Below are positions 1 through 8,278 of a stretch of DNA of 64,000 nt, piece after piece; within the stretch, counting starts at the first letter, position 1; the number at the start of each line of letters is the position of its first letter. The notes under the pieces were generated by a model that was not told the origin of the DNA, did not search any database, and saw nothing but the letters and a program-made list of their open reading frames with translations. The stretch covers positions 744,001-808,000 of the forward strand of contig OZ220496.1 of the NCBI GenBank assembly GCA_965116235.1. The letters are read 5' to 3'. A program made the translations under genes and the position numbers. The DNA comes from MPNP01 sp965116235. Lineage in GTDB: Bacteria > Pseudomonadota > Alphaproteobacteria > Rhodobacterales > Rhodobacteraceae.

Positions 1-1
1 G

Positions 2-274
2 GATCAAGATGCCAATACCGAAGCGGTCGTGATTTGCGGTGAAATCGGCGGCCATGCCGAAGAAGAGGCGGCAGAATACGCCTCGACCATGAGCAAGCCG
101 GTCGTTGCGTTCATCGCTGGAAGGCATTCGCCAGAAGGAAAGAAGATGGGGCATGCGGGAGCCATCGTATCTGGGGAGTCAGGTGGTTATGCCTCCAAGC
201 GCGAATATCTGGAAAAAAACGGCGTGGCTGTTGCGGACTTGCCCAGTCAAGTTCCCGATTTGCTTGGAGCATGA
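2..274 (+). CDS. sucD: Succinyl-CoA synthetase (ADP/GDP-forming) alpha-type subunit, C-terminal part
   Basis: The reading frame is open from the left edge, so only about 90 C-terminal residues are present. They match the CoA-ligase alpha fold: GEIGG followed by EEEAAEY, the KPVVAFIAGR strand, and the GHAGAI motif. The family joins CoA to succinate (or malate in MtkB-type enzymes) with phosphorylation of an active-site His that lies upstream of the window. Whether this is the TCA-cycle enzyme or a paralogue belonging to an acid-catabolism cluster cannot be decided, because the beta subunit is not visible. The TTT operon follows in the same direction after about 200 bases holding a separate promoter, so it is probably its own transcription unit. 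Confidence 0.85.
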   Translation, partial: DQDANTEAVVICGEIGGHAEEEAAEYASTMSKPVVAFIAGRHSPEGKKMGHAGAIVSGESGGYASKREYLEKNGVAVADLPSQVPDLLGA

Positions 275-384
275 CCGGTTTCCCACATCATTGTACGTGG
301 CCTGTCTTGTGCTCATGCAGTGGAGCAAATGGCGTGCATACACCCGTTCGAGCGGTCCTGCCCCGTAACTGTCTCCGAGCGACC

Positions 385-413
385 TTGAAAGTTCGACTCT
401 TGAATGATATACA
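385..413 (+). promoter_or_regulatory. Candidate sigma70 promoter of the TTT/sugar-acid operon
   Basis: TTGAAA at 385-390 and TATACA at 408-413 are separated by 17 bases, about 75 bases ahead of the tctC start. A further TATAAT at 418-423 could serve as an alternative -10. It is the only good match in the gap between the sucD-type gene and tctC. Confidence 0.5.
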
Positions 414-489
414 CTGATATAATGTATGCCAATGAAATGCAGGTCTGAAACCTGAGTCTTGGTAAATTGATATGCGTAGGGAGGATGTT

Positions 490-1440
490 ATGCGTTTAAT
501 TCGAATTCTGTTTGTGGTTTTGGCTACGTGTGGCCTTGCGGTTATCGCCAAGGCCGAAGACTATCCGTCCAAAACGATTGAGGTGGTAACTCATGCCGGC
601 AATGGCGGTGGTACCGATGTTACCACTCGGATGATGATGTTGAGGGCACGTCGTGAACTGGGTCAAGACATGATCGTCGTGAACAAGCGAGGTGGAGGTG
701 GCTCAGCGGCCATGGATCATTATCTGACTGTCCCGGCGGACGGTTATACGATTCTGACCTTTACCATCGGTCATGCTGCAGAGTTGGCCAAGGGCAACAC
801 CGACATGAAGCTGGAAGACATCAGGCCGATAGCCCGCGGAACGGACGACCCGCAAATCCTGATGGTTCGCTGCGGGGTTTATGACAGTGCCGAGGCCTTT
901 GTGAATGCCCAGATGGACACGGGCCTAATCTACGGAACCACTCACGTGGCCAACATTGATGATGTATCGGCCTTCATGTTTACCGTTAAGGGCGGCATGG
1001 CCACGCCAACGATTCTGCCGTTTGATGGAGGTGGTGAACTCGCAACACAACTCGTGGCCGGTGCCGTTGACGTGGCTGTTCTGAATTTAGCTGAAGCTGT
1101 CAGCCAGATCGAAGCGGGAGACATCTGCCCGATCGTTGTCCTTGCCGACCAAAGAATGTCGGCTCTGCCCGATGTATCTACGGCCAAGGAGATGGGGATC
1201 CCGGTGAGTTTTTCGACCGTCCGGGGCTTTGTCGTTCATGCCGATACACCCGATGATGTGGCCGAAAAGATTGAAGAATCGCTTATCAAGGCGATGAGTC
1301 ATGGCATTTATCAGGGTTACCTGACTTCGGTCGGACTGGATTCGTCATCCGTTGCCGGTTCCGATGTTTGGGGCGGTCAGATTTCAACCATGATCATGGA
1401 CATGGAATCGGCTCTGCGTGAGTTGGGTTTCATCGAATAA
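490..1440 (+). CDS. tctC: TTT-family periplasmic solute-binding protein (TctC/Bug)
   Basis: Exported receptor that captures a carboxylate (tricarboxylate, sugar acid or similar) and delivers it to the TctA/TctB membrane pair. The ATG at 490 is preferred over the upstream in-frame ATG at 472 because AGGGAGGA lies about 6 bases ahead of it and it opens directly into a signal peptide ending AKA-ED. The mature protein starts DYPSKTIEVV and carries a glycine-rich NGGGTD loop typical of the Bug family ligand cleft. Length (about 316 aa) is normal. tctB and tctA follow immediately, and the operon then continues with sugar-acid enzymes, which suggests an aldonate-type ligand rather than citrate (inference). 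Confidence 0.92.
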   Translation: MRLIRILFVVLATCGLAVIAKAEDYPSKTIEVVTHAGNGGGTDVTTRMMMLRARRELGQDMIVVNKRGGGGSAAMDHYLTVPADGYTILTFTIGHAAELAKGNTDMKLEDIRPIARGTDDPQILMVRCGVYDSAEAFVNAQMDTGLIYGTTHVANIDDVSAFMFTVKGGMATPTILPFDGGGELATQLVAGAVDVAVLNLAEAVSQIEAGDICPIVVLADQRMSALPDVSTAKEMGIPVSFSTVRGFVVHADTPDDVAEKIEESLIKAMSHGIYQGYLTSVGLDSSSVAGSDVWGGQISTMIMDMESALRELGFIE

Positions 1441-1474
1441 CGCCCAGCCCGCTCCCCGTCCGGATTTGGGGCTT

Positions 1475-1960
1475 ATGCCCATGGACAGCGATTCCGAACG
1501 AAAGATCAAGGGAACCGCCACCGAATCTTGGGTGGTTCCCTTGGTTATTGTCGCTTTTTGTGGTTTTGCCTATTGGCTGACGACTGAATTCGCTCGAATG
1601 CCGCCCATCTTGAAGCGTGGCATCCAGCCCTCTGACTTTCCTCAGCTGCTGATTTTCCTCATGGTTGGATTGACGGCACTGATCGTCTGGAAAGATCCAG
1701 TCCGAGCAACCGCAAAAATTGCCAACCCAACACTGATTGCCATGGGGCTGATGGCCGTATTTGTCCTTTTGGTGTTTCTGGACTTCTTCTTTGCCCTGTC
1801 AATCTTTTGCCTGGGCCTGACCCTTCTGTGGAAGGAGAAAGACTGGCGGGTCCTTCTTCTCGTTGGTTTCCTGGTTCCCATCGGGGTCTTCTTTCTTTTT
1901 GACCAGGTTTTCGAGGTGCGTTTTCCCCGAGGTTTCCTGACCAATTTGTGGTACAGGTGA
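1475..1960 (+). CDS. tctB: TTT-family small membrane subunit TctB
   Basis: About 160 residues with four hydrophobic segments and the IQPSDFPQL stretch common in TctB after the first membrane helix. It is the poorly conserved small permease subunit partnering TctA. The frame can be read back into the end of tctC (to 1418), but ATG 1475 or ATG 1481, after GGGG, are more likely starts. It overlaps the tctA start by one base (TGATG), indicating translational coupling. Confidence 0.88.
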   Translation: MPMDSDSERKIKGTATESWVVPLVIVAFCGFAYWLTTEFARMPPILKRGIQPSDFPQLLIFLMVGLTALIVWKDPVRATAKIANPTLIAMGLMAVFVLLVFLDFFFALSIFCLGLTLLWKEKDWRVLLLVGFLVPIGVFFLFDQVFEVRFPRGFLTNLWYR

Positions 1961-3456
1961 TGGATTCATTTGTTGCCGGGCTTGTCGCCTTGGCGGATCC
2001 ATCCCTGATTCTTCTCCTTGTTGCTGCAACCTTGGGAGGAGTCGTCATCGGAGCCCTGCCGGGTCTGAATGCGACGACCGGCGCGGCATTGCTGCTTCCG
2101 TTCACGATTACCATGGAACCCGTGGCAGCCATTGCCGTACTGACGGCAATTTACTGTTCGGCAACCTTTGCCGGCGCGATCACGGCAATCTTGATCAATA
2201 CGCCCGGCACTTCGGCCAGTGCGACAACCTGTTTGGACGGCTTCCCCTTGGCCCAGCGCGGTGAGGCGGGAAGGGCTCTGGGGCTTGCGGTCGTGTCCTC
2301 GACAATCGGTGGAGTCGCGAGCGTCATCGTTCTGATGTTGGCGTCCCCCCTGCTGGCCCGAGCCGCCTACAGCTTTGCTCCCCCCGAATACTTTGCCCTC
2401 ACGCTGTTTGGGCTGTCCATGCTCGCAACGATCGGGGGTGGTTCACCCGCCAAGAATGTTCTGGCCGGTTGCCTTGGCATACTGGTATCAACAGTCGGAA
2501 TTGATCTCATGACAGGTGTGGAGCGATTTACATTTGACATGTCTGAACTTTCGGATGGTATCGGATTCGTGCCGGTCATGATCGGCGTGTTCGGCATTTC
2601 AGAGCTGCTGATTCAGATATCAAACAAGCAGGGAGGCCTGGAACAGATCAAGCTCAAGGCTGTCAAGCTGCCCTCGAAAGCCGATTATCTCAAGGTCTGG
2701 CGCACCATATTGCGGTCGACCGGAATCGGAACCTTTATCGGCATTCTGCCCGCAGAGGGAGCCACAGTGGCTTCAATGATCGGTTACAACGAGGCCAAGC
2801 GATGGTCCAAAACTCCGGAAGAGTTCGGTAAGGGTGCCGTCGAAGGCATTGCTGGATCGGAAGCGGCCAACAATTCGGCCACGGGTGGAGCGATGGTTCC
2901 GACGCTGGCACTGGGGATTCCAGGAAGTCCGACCGCGGCGGTTATCCTCGCCGGCCTTATGGTTCACGGATTGCGCCCGGGGCCAACCATGTTTACCGAA
3001 CAGTCAGACTTTGCCTTTTCCATCTTTTGGTCAATGATGTTCGTCAACCTCCTGTTTCTTGGAGTCGGGCTGCTGGGCGCAAAGGTTTTTGCCCGAGTGA
3101 CGCTTGTGCCCGTTCAAGTTCTGTGGCCATGCGTATTCATATTTTCGGTCGTTGGAGCCTATGCACTCCATCAGTCCATGATGGATGTATGGATTGCGCT
3201 TGGGGCCGGCGTTCTGGGTTATTTCATGCGGCGCTACGGCTTTTCGGTGGTGCCGCTCGCCATTGGCCTGATCTTGGGCGAAATGCTGGAACAACGACTC
3301 GGACAGTCCATGGTCATGCTCAAGGAACAATGGTGGTTGCTGCCAACCCGGCCGCTCACGCTATTCTTCTTTGTTCTGACTTTTCTGGCTCTTTTTGGCA
3401 AGCCGATCTGGGGTCGTATCAGGCCCTTGATGAACAAGGGTGAGAACGATGGCTAG
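1960..3456 (+). CDS. tctA: TTT-family large permease TctA
   Basis: About 498 residues, the usual TctA size, with around 11-12 hydrophobic segments. It has the two internal family signatures: GALPGLNATTG with INTPGT in the N-terminal half, and GILPAEGATVAS followed by ALGIPGSPTAA in the second half. It carries out cation-coupled uptake of the ligand held by TctC. ATG 1960 overlaps the tctB stop; GTG 1948 is an in-frame alternative. The stop overlaps the start of the enolase gene by 8 bases, so transporter and catabolic genes are one operon. Confidence 0.95.
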   Translation: MDSFVAGLVALADPSLILLLVAATLGGVVIGALPGLNATTGAALLLPFTITMEPVAAIAVLTAIYCSATFAGAITAILINTPGTSASATTCLDGFPLAQRGEAGRALGLAVVSSTIGGVASVIVLMLASPLLARAAYSFAPPEYFALTLFGLSMLATIGGGSPAKNVLAGCLGILVSTVGIDLMTGVERFTFDMSELSDGIGFVPVMIGVFGISELLIQISNKQGGLEQIKLKAVKLPSKADYLKVWRTILRSTGIGTFIGILPAEGATVASMIGYNEAKRWSKTPEEFGKGAVEGIAGSEAANNSATGGAMVPTLALGIPGSPTAAVILAGLMVHGLRPGPTMFTEQSDFAFSIFWSMMFVNLLFLGVGLLGAKVFARVTLVPVQVLWPCVFIFSVVGAYALHQSMMDVWIALGAGVLGYFMRRYGFSVVPLAIGLILGEMLEQRLGQSMVMLKEQWWLLPTRPLTLFFFVLTFLALFGKPIWGRIRPLMNKGENDG

Positions 3457-4621
3457 GATTACGGAAATCCGAACCAGGGTTTGGAACTGGACGGGACCAA
3501 CCGTCCCTCCCCAGCCTCATTTTTGCACTTCGGCCACGGATATCCTGCCGACGAGTGAGGACTCGATGGACAGCTTTCGATTTCATCAGTGGCTGACTTG
3601 TGAAGTGATTGCTGACAATGGCATGGTGGGTATCGGCAATGCCGCCCTTGCACCACCCCTGATCAAGCAGACAATTGATCAGTATCTGGCTCCACTCGTC
3701 ATCGGTGGTGACCCCTTTGACTACGCCCTCCTATGGGAAAGCATGTATCGCAAGACACACGCCTGGGGTCGCAAGGGCATTGGCATGACGGCCATGTCAG
3801 CGGTGGACATTGGCATTTGGGATCTCATGGGCAAGATTGTTGGCAAACCCGTGTTCAAGCTCTTGGGAGGACGAACGAAAGAACGGATACCGGTCTATTA
3901 CTCCAAACTCTATGCCGACACTGTCGAGGCCATGCAAGAGGAAGCCGAACAGGCCATGGCCGGCAGCTTTCAGGGCTTCAAGGCTCGCTTCGGTTTTGGG
4001 CCGAAGGACGGAATGACCGGCATGCGCGAAAACATCAGGCGGGTCGAAGCATTGCGTGAAGTCATTGGATACGACAGGGACCTGATGCTGGAAGCCTACA
4101 TGGGGTGGAATCTCGATTACGCCCGCCGCATGATTCCAAAACTGGAAAAGTTTGAACCGCGCTGGCTGGAAGAGCCTGTAATTGCCGATGACATAATGGG
4201 TTATGCAGAACTCAACAGGGGTCCAATACCCATTTCCGGTGGCGAACATGAGTTCTCCGTCATGGGTTGTCACCAACTGTTGCACCATCGGGCTGTCGGC
4301 GTGTTGCAGTACGACACCAATCGGGTTGGTGGAATCACGGCGGCCAGCAAGATCAACGCCATGGCGGAAGCCTATCAGATTCCTGTCATACCCCATGCTG
4401 GACAGGCCCACAACTACCATCTCACCATGTCGAACGTCAATTGTCCAATGAGTGAATATTTTCCTGTCTTTGATGTCGAAATCGGCAATGAACTCTTTTA
4501 CTACATTTTCGAAGGTGATCCTGAGCCTGTGAATGGCTATCTGGATCTGGACGATGACAAGCCCGGTCTGGGCATCAGAATTTCCAACAAGTATCACGAC
4601 AGTTTCACAATCCTCGAGTAG
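3449..4621 (+). CDS. Enolase-superfamily sugar-acid dehydratase, L-rhamnonate dehydratase-like
   Basis: Mandelate racemase/muconate-lactonizing enzyme fold of about 390 residues. The N-terminal capping domain is followed by a barrel bearing the metal-ligand series: Asp/Glu in LMLEAYMGW, Glu in WLEEPV, Glu in SGGEHEF, with a likely catalytic His in VIPHAG. HAWGRKGIG, LWDLMGK-type (IWDLMGK) and LLGG segments resemble RhmD. The expected reaction is loss of water from an aldonate to give a 2-keto-3-deoxy sugar acid. The start ATG 3449 follows AAGGGTGAG and lies inside the tctA end. The operon context (TTT uptake, DapA-type aldolase next) supports this, but the exact sugar acid is inference. Confidence 0.82.
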   Translation: MARITEIRTRVWNWTGPTVPPQPHFCTSATDILPTSEDSMDSFRFHQWLTCEVIADNGMVGIGNAALAPPLIKQTIDQYLAPLVIGGDPFDYALLWESMYRKTHAWGRKGIGMTAMSAVDIGIWDLMGKIVGKPVFKLLGGRTKERIPVYYSKLYADTVEAMQEEAEQAMAGSFQGFKARFGFGPKDGMTGMRENIRRVEALREVIGYDRDLMLEAYMGWNLDYARRMIPKLEKFEPRWLEEPVIADDIMGYAELNRGPIPISGGEHEFSVMGCHQLLHHRAVGVLQYDTNRVGGITAASKINAMAEAYQIPVIPHAGQAHNYHLTMSNVNCPMSEYFPVFDVEIGNELFYYIFEGDPEPVNGYLDLDDDKPGLGIRISNKYHDSFTILE

Positions 4622-4671
4622 AAGAAGCGAGACGGAAGCGGACCCGTGGAGAATATGAGACAGGGGGCTCA

Positions 4672-5583
4672 ATGAAGAAGTACAATGGAATTTGGCCCGT
4701 CGTTCCGACCATCTTTGACAATGACGGGAATCTGGATCTGGATGGCCAAAAGCGTTCGCTGGACTTTTTGATTGATCAGAAAGTTGACGGGGCCTGCATA
4801 CTCGCCAATTACTCCGAGCAGTTTTCCTTGACGGATGAAGAAAGAAGTCGACTCCAAAGAGTGTGTATTGAGCACACGGATGGACGGATTCCCCTGATCG
4901 TTACCGTCAGCCATTTTTCCACGCAGGTTGCCTGTTCTCGAGCACAATCGGCCAAGAACATGGGAGCATCCATCGTCATGGCCATGCCACCTTATCATGG
5001 AGCGCTCCTGAGGGGTTCTCCCCAGCAGATACTGGAGCATTTCAAGGACATGGGGGATATCGGAATACCAATCATGATCCAGGATGCCCCGCTGTCTGGA
5101 GTGGACTTGCCGGTTTCTCTGTTGGCGGAACTGGCTCGTGCAATTGAGATGCTGCAACTCTTCAAGATCGAGTCTGCGGGTGCAGCGGCCAAGATTCGCG
5201 GTCTTCTGGCTCTGGCCGACACGCATGTCGAGGGACCATTTGATGGTGAAGAAGGTATCACGCTGTATGCCGACCTTGTTGCCGGAGCGACCGGGTCAAT
5301 GACGTCCGCCTTGATTCCCGACCTGATTCGCCCCGTCATTGCATCCTATTTGGCGGGTGAAAAAACCGTGGCCAAAAAACTTTACGGCGATGTCCTGCCG
5401 ATAATCAATCATGAAAATCGGCAATGCGGTTTTCGCGCGACAAAGGAGGCCATGGTTGAGGGTGGCATCATTAAGTCCAGCCATTGTCGCCATCCTGTTC
5501 AGGCATTGGGAACCGAAACCAGGCAGCTGCTCATGGAACTGCTGCGACCGCTTGACCCAGCGATACTGTCTTGGGGACGATAG
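4672..5583 (+). CDS. Dihydrodipicolinate synthase-family aldolase/lyase
   Basis: Class I (Schiff-base) TIM-barrel lyase of 303 residues. The probable Schiff-base Lys is in FKIES near residue 164, and the conserved Tyr is probably in the PPYHG segment. The NAL/DapA glycine-rich pocket is altered (ANYSEQFSL rather than GTTGE), so a role in lysine synthesis is unlikely. Placed directly after the enolase-type dehydratase, it probably cleaves the 2-keto-3-deoxy acid to pyruvate plus an aldehyde (inference). CAGGGGGCTC lies just ahead of ATG 4672. Confidence 0.8.
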   Translation: MKKYNGIWPVVPTIFDNDGNLDLDGQKRSLDFLIDQKVDGACILANYSEQFSLTDEERSRLQRVCIEHTDGRIPLIVTVSHFSTQVACSRAQSAKNMGASIVMAMPPYHGALLRGSPQQILEHFKDMGDIGIPIMIQDAPLSGVDLPVSLLAELARAIEMLQLFKIESAGAAAKIRGLLALADTHVEGPFDGEEGITLYADLVAGATGSMTSALIPDLIRPVIASYLAGEKTVAKKLYGDVLPIINHENRQCGFRATKEAMVEGGIIKSSHCRHPVQALGTETRQLLMELLRPLDPAILSWGR

Positions 5584-5622
5584 CCAGGCCAACACAGATT
5601 CCCGTTTATTGAAGCAAGCATC

Positions 5623-6642
5623 ATGACAAGAACTCGAAAACCCAAGATTGGCATTATTTCCGGCGACCCAAGCGGCATAGGGCCCGAGCTGGTCGCCAAG
5701 CTCCTTGACGATCCGCAGGTTGCAGCACGCAATGATGTGTTGCTGATTGGGGATAGACATGTTTTTGAATTGGGCCAGACCCAAGCAAGTCATTCATATG
5801 ATCTGATGGCTGTTGATGTGTGGAGGGGTGACTGGACTGAAATATCTCCGTTCGCTTTTTACGAAAATCCCACTATAGAACCGGACAATGTTGTTATTGG
5901 AGAGGTTACGCTGGAATCAGGCATATCGGCCATGTCTAATCTTAACCTTGGTCTGGATCTGTTGAAGGCAGGGATCGTTGAAGCTCTAGTTTTTGCGCCG
6001 TTCAACAAGGAGGCCCTCAAGTTGGGAGGATTGCGATTCCAGGATGAGCTTCACCATATGAAAGATTATTTGGAATACGACGGATACATCACTGAACTTA
6101 ACACCCTGGATGGTTTTTGGACAAGCCGGGTTACAAGCCATATTGCCCTGAAAGAGGTATCCGGTGAAATCACGGAAAGTCGGATCATGAACTCGATTGA
6201 GCTGATTGACAGAACGCTCAAAAGAGCCGGTGTCAAGCGACCTCGAATTGCCGTTGCGGCACTGAATCCACACGCCGGTGATGGGGGCAATTTTGGCACC
6301 GAGGAAATTGATGTCATTTACCCATCGGTGCAGGAAGCGAGTCAGAAGCAGATCGCTGTTGACGGTCCGTGGCCCTCAGATACCGTATTTCTAAAATGCA
6401 AGCGTGGCGAAGTGGATGCGATCGTGACCATGTATCACGACCAGGGACAGATAGCCCTGAAACTCATGGGGTTTGATCGCGGAGTTACCGTGCTTGGTGG
6501 CATTCCTTTTCCAATTGCGACAGCAGCTCACGGGACGGCCTTTGATATCGCTGGCAAGGGAGTGGCTGACATTGGTGCGTTCCGTAATGCCTTTGAATTG
6601 GCCGGAAACATGGTCATGAATTGGGATCAGGCAAATGAGTGA
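5623..6642 (+). CDS. PdxA-family NAD-dependent dehydrogenase (PdxA2-like)
   Basis: 339 residues with the PdxA signatures GDPSGIGPE at the N-terminus, LNPHAGDGG mid-protein, and YHDQGQIALK with metal-binding His near the C-terminus. PdxA proper oxidises 4-phosphohydroxy-threonine in vitamin B6 synthesis. Paralogues called PdxA2 oxidise phosphorylated C4 acid sugars (4-phospho-threonate or erythronate). The catabolic setting favours the PdxA2 role. The DUF1537 kinase that normally feeds PdxA2 is not in the window. It overlaps the next gene by 8 bases. Confidence 0.85.
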   Translation: MTRTRKPKIGIISGDPSGIGPELVAKLLDDPQVAARNDVLLIGDRHVFELGQTQASHSYDLMAVDVWRGDWTEISPFAFYENPTIEPDNVVIGEVTLESGISAMSNLNLGLDLLKAGIVEALVFAPFNKEALKLGGLRFQDELHHMKDYLEYDGYITELNTLDGFWTSRVTSHIALKEVSGEITESRIMNSIELIDRTLKRAGVKRPRIAVAALNPHAGDGGNFGTEEIDVIYPSVQEASQKQIAVDGPWPSDTVFLKCKRGEVDAIVTMYHDQGQIALKLMGFDRGVTVLGGIPFPIATAAHGTAFDIAGKGVADIGAFRNAFELAGNMVMNWDQANE

Positions 6643-7513
6643 AGTTCAAACAGTAGGTTTTATTGGCACCGGGCTAATGGGATTTGGCATGGCCAAGTGT
6701 CTGGTTGAAAAGGGGTTGGAGGTCAGAGTCTTGCCTCATAGAAATCACGAACCGGCCCGAAGACTTGAAAGCATGGGAGCAAGGGTCGTCTCGAACCACA
6801 GGGATGTTGCTGACGGAGCTGATGGCGTGATAACCTGTCTTCCCAATGCCGATACAGCCGAGCAGGTGGCTGAAAAGCTGATGCCAGAATTCACACCAGG
6901 CATGTATTGGATTGATGCGACAACATCCAGGCCGGAAACAAGCCAGGACATTGCCGCCAGGGTTCAAGCCAAGGGGGCTATTTTCGCGGATGCCCCGGTT
7001 ACTGGCGGCCCCGCTCAGGCTGTCGAAGGGCAGTTGGCATCTCTGGTGGGTTGTGACCGACAGCATTACCCACTGATTGAGTCAGTGGTTGGCATCTACT
7101 CCAAGGTCATTCGTCATTTTGGTGATGTTGGTGCCGGGAATACAGCAAAACTCCTCAACAATCTTGTGTCTCAGGGTATGGTCATCCTGCTGGCTGATGC
7201 ATTTTTGTGCGCTGAACTAAAAGGCGTTGATCGACAGGCCCTCCATGATGTCATGGAAGCTGGAGCCGTCAGGTCTGGAACCTTGGAAAAGATGGTGAAG
7301 CCCTATCTAAGTGGAAACTACGATGGCAGCCAGTTTGCCATTCACAATTCGCTCAAGGACCTGCGCTATGTTCATGAACTGATGAGTGAAGTGCTGCCGG
7401 GACATTCCGATCTGTCGAATTATCTGGCCAAGAGACAGGAAAGGCAAGTCAGGGCCGGGCGTGGAGAGCATTTTGTCAGCAATCTGCTGAAGCAAGAGTT
7501 CATTCTTGAATAA
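6635..7513 (+). CDS. 3-hydroxyisobutyrate dehydrogenase-family oxidoreductase (GarR/LtnD-like)
   Basis: 292 residues. The N-terminal Rossmann motif GFIGTGLMGFGMA binds NAD(P); DAPVTGGP and the catalytic Lys in GNTAKLLNN are the beta-hydroxyacid dehydrogenase signatures. Relatives include tartronate semialdehyde reductase and L-threonate dehydrogenase LtnD. LtnD acts on C4 acid sugars together with PdxA2-type enzymes in known pathways, so its placement after the PdxA-like gene fits. It is the last gene of the seven-gene operon. Confidence 0.87.
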   Translation: MSEVQTVGFIGTGLMGFGMAKCLVEKGLEVRVLPHRNHEPARRLESMGARVVSNHRDVADGADGVITCLPNADTAEQVAEKLMPEFTPGMYWIDATTSRPETSQDIAARVQAKGAIFADAPVTGGPAQAVEGQLASLVGCDRQHYPLIESVVGIYSKVIRHFGDVGAGNTAKLLNNLVSQGMVILLADAFLCAELKGVDRQALHDVMEAGAVRSGTLEKMVKPYLSGNYDGSQFAIHNSLKDLRYVHELMSEVLPGHSDLSNYLAKRQERQVRAGRGEHFVSNLLKQEFILE

Positions 7514-8278
7514 GACGCAAGAGGGATGGAAACCCGTTCAGGAAACACTCGCCAGCTCTCCTTCATTGATCAGGATCATGCTTTTGAGTCTTTAGTCCGA
7601 ACTACCAAAGTTGAATTTCTGCAACCTTGCAAGAACAAGCACTATCCTCACTTTGGGATGGCGTCCGGCTAGACAGGTTTCAGGTGTTGTACACGCCCAG
7701 AAGTTCCAAGGCTCGCCCCTGCAACGAGGTCGGTGCCATCATCAGTTCAGCAAAACGCCGGACCGGCCGGCGGGCGTATGTCGGATGGTTGCCTTGGGCC
7801 GGGCTTGGGACAATGGGGTCGTCGGGGCCATGACCGATGGTCGCGCCGGGATGCCGTCATCATGGAACAGACGGAATTGCCCGTCCGCACGCATGCGCCA
7901 TTCGACATATCAGGCCCGCATCCCAGCCGAACATGGATACATCCCCGACAAGCCCGACGCTGATGGCTGGACTTTCCGATCTGCGGTTTCAGGCTTCAGA
8001 CGGCGGGGGTCACACGAGCCCGGTGCTTGTCGGACCGCACAGTCTCGTCGGCCTTCATGATCATATCCGGCCGGCTGGCCGGCACGACATGAAGGCTGTC
8101 CAAGCTTGCTTCTACGCGATGTTCGCGGCCTTCCGACACCCGATAAACCCATCGTCCTGTACGGTGACGGTGAAGTACGCTCTTATCTTGGGCCGCATCA
8201 TGATGGATTCCCGCCGCCGGCCTGCGCCGATGCCGACAACCGGCATCGTCACGCACCCGACGGCCTTCCGTCGCCCGA
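7514..8278. other. Long non-coding or decayed stretch, GC-rich
   Basis: 765 bases between the sugar-acid operon and the autotransporter 3' end. Overlapping open frames on both strands have Arg/Pro/His-rich, unpatterned translations and no ribosome-binding site, so no gene is called. The base composition is richer in G+C than the operon to the left, suggesting an old insertion or decayed gene. I recognise no family in it. Confidence 0.5.

Noticed and set aside
3797..4672. 291-codon minus-strand frame opposite the enolase gene
   Set aside because: Mirror of a strongly conserved plus-strand enzyme; no family match or ribosome-binding site. Same reasoning for long antisense frames at 8924-9976, 10112-11125 and 17406-18230.
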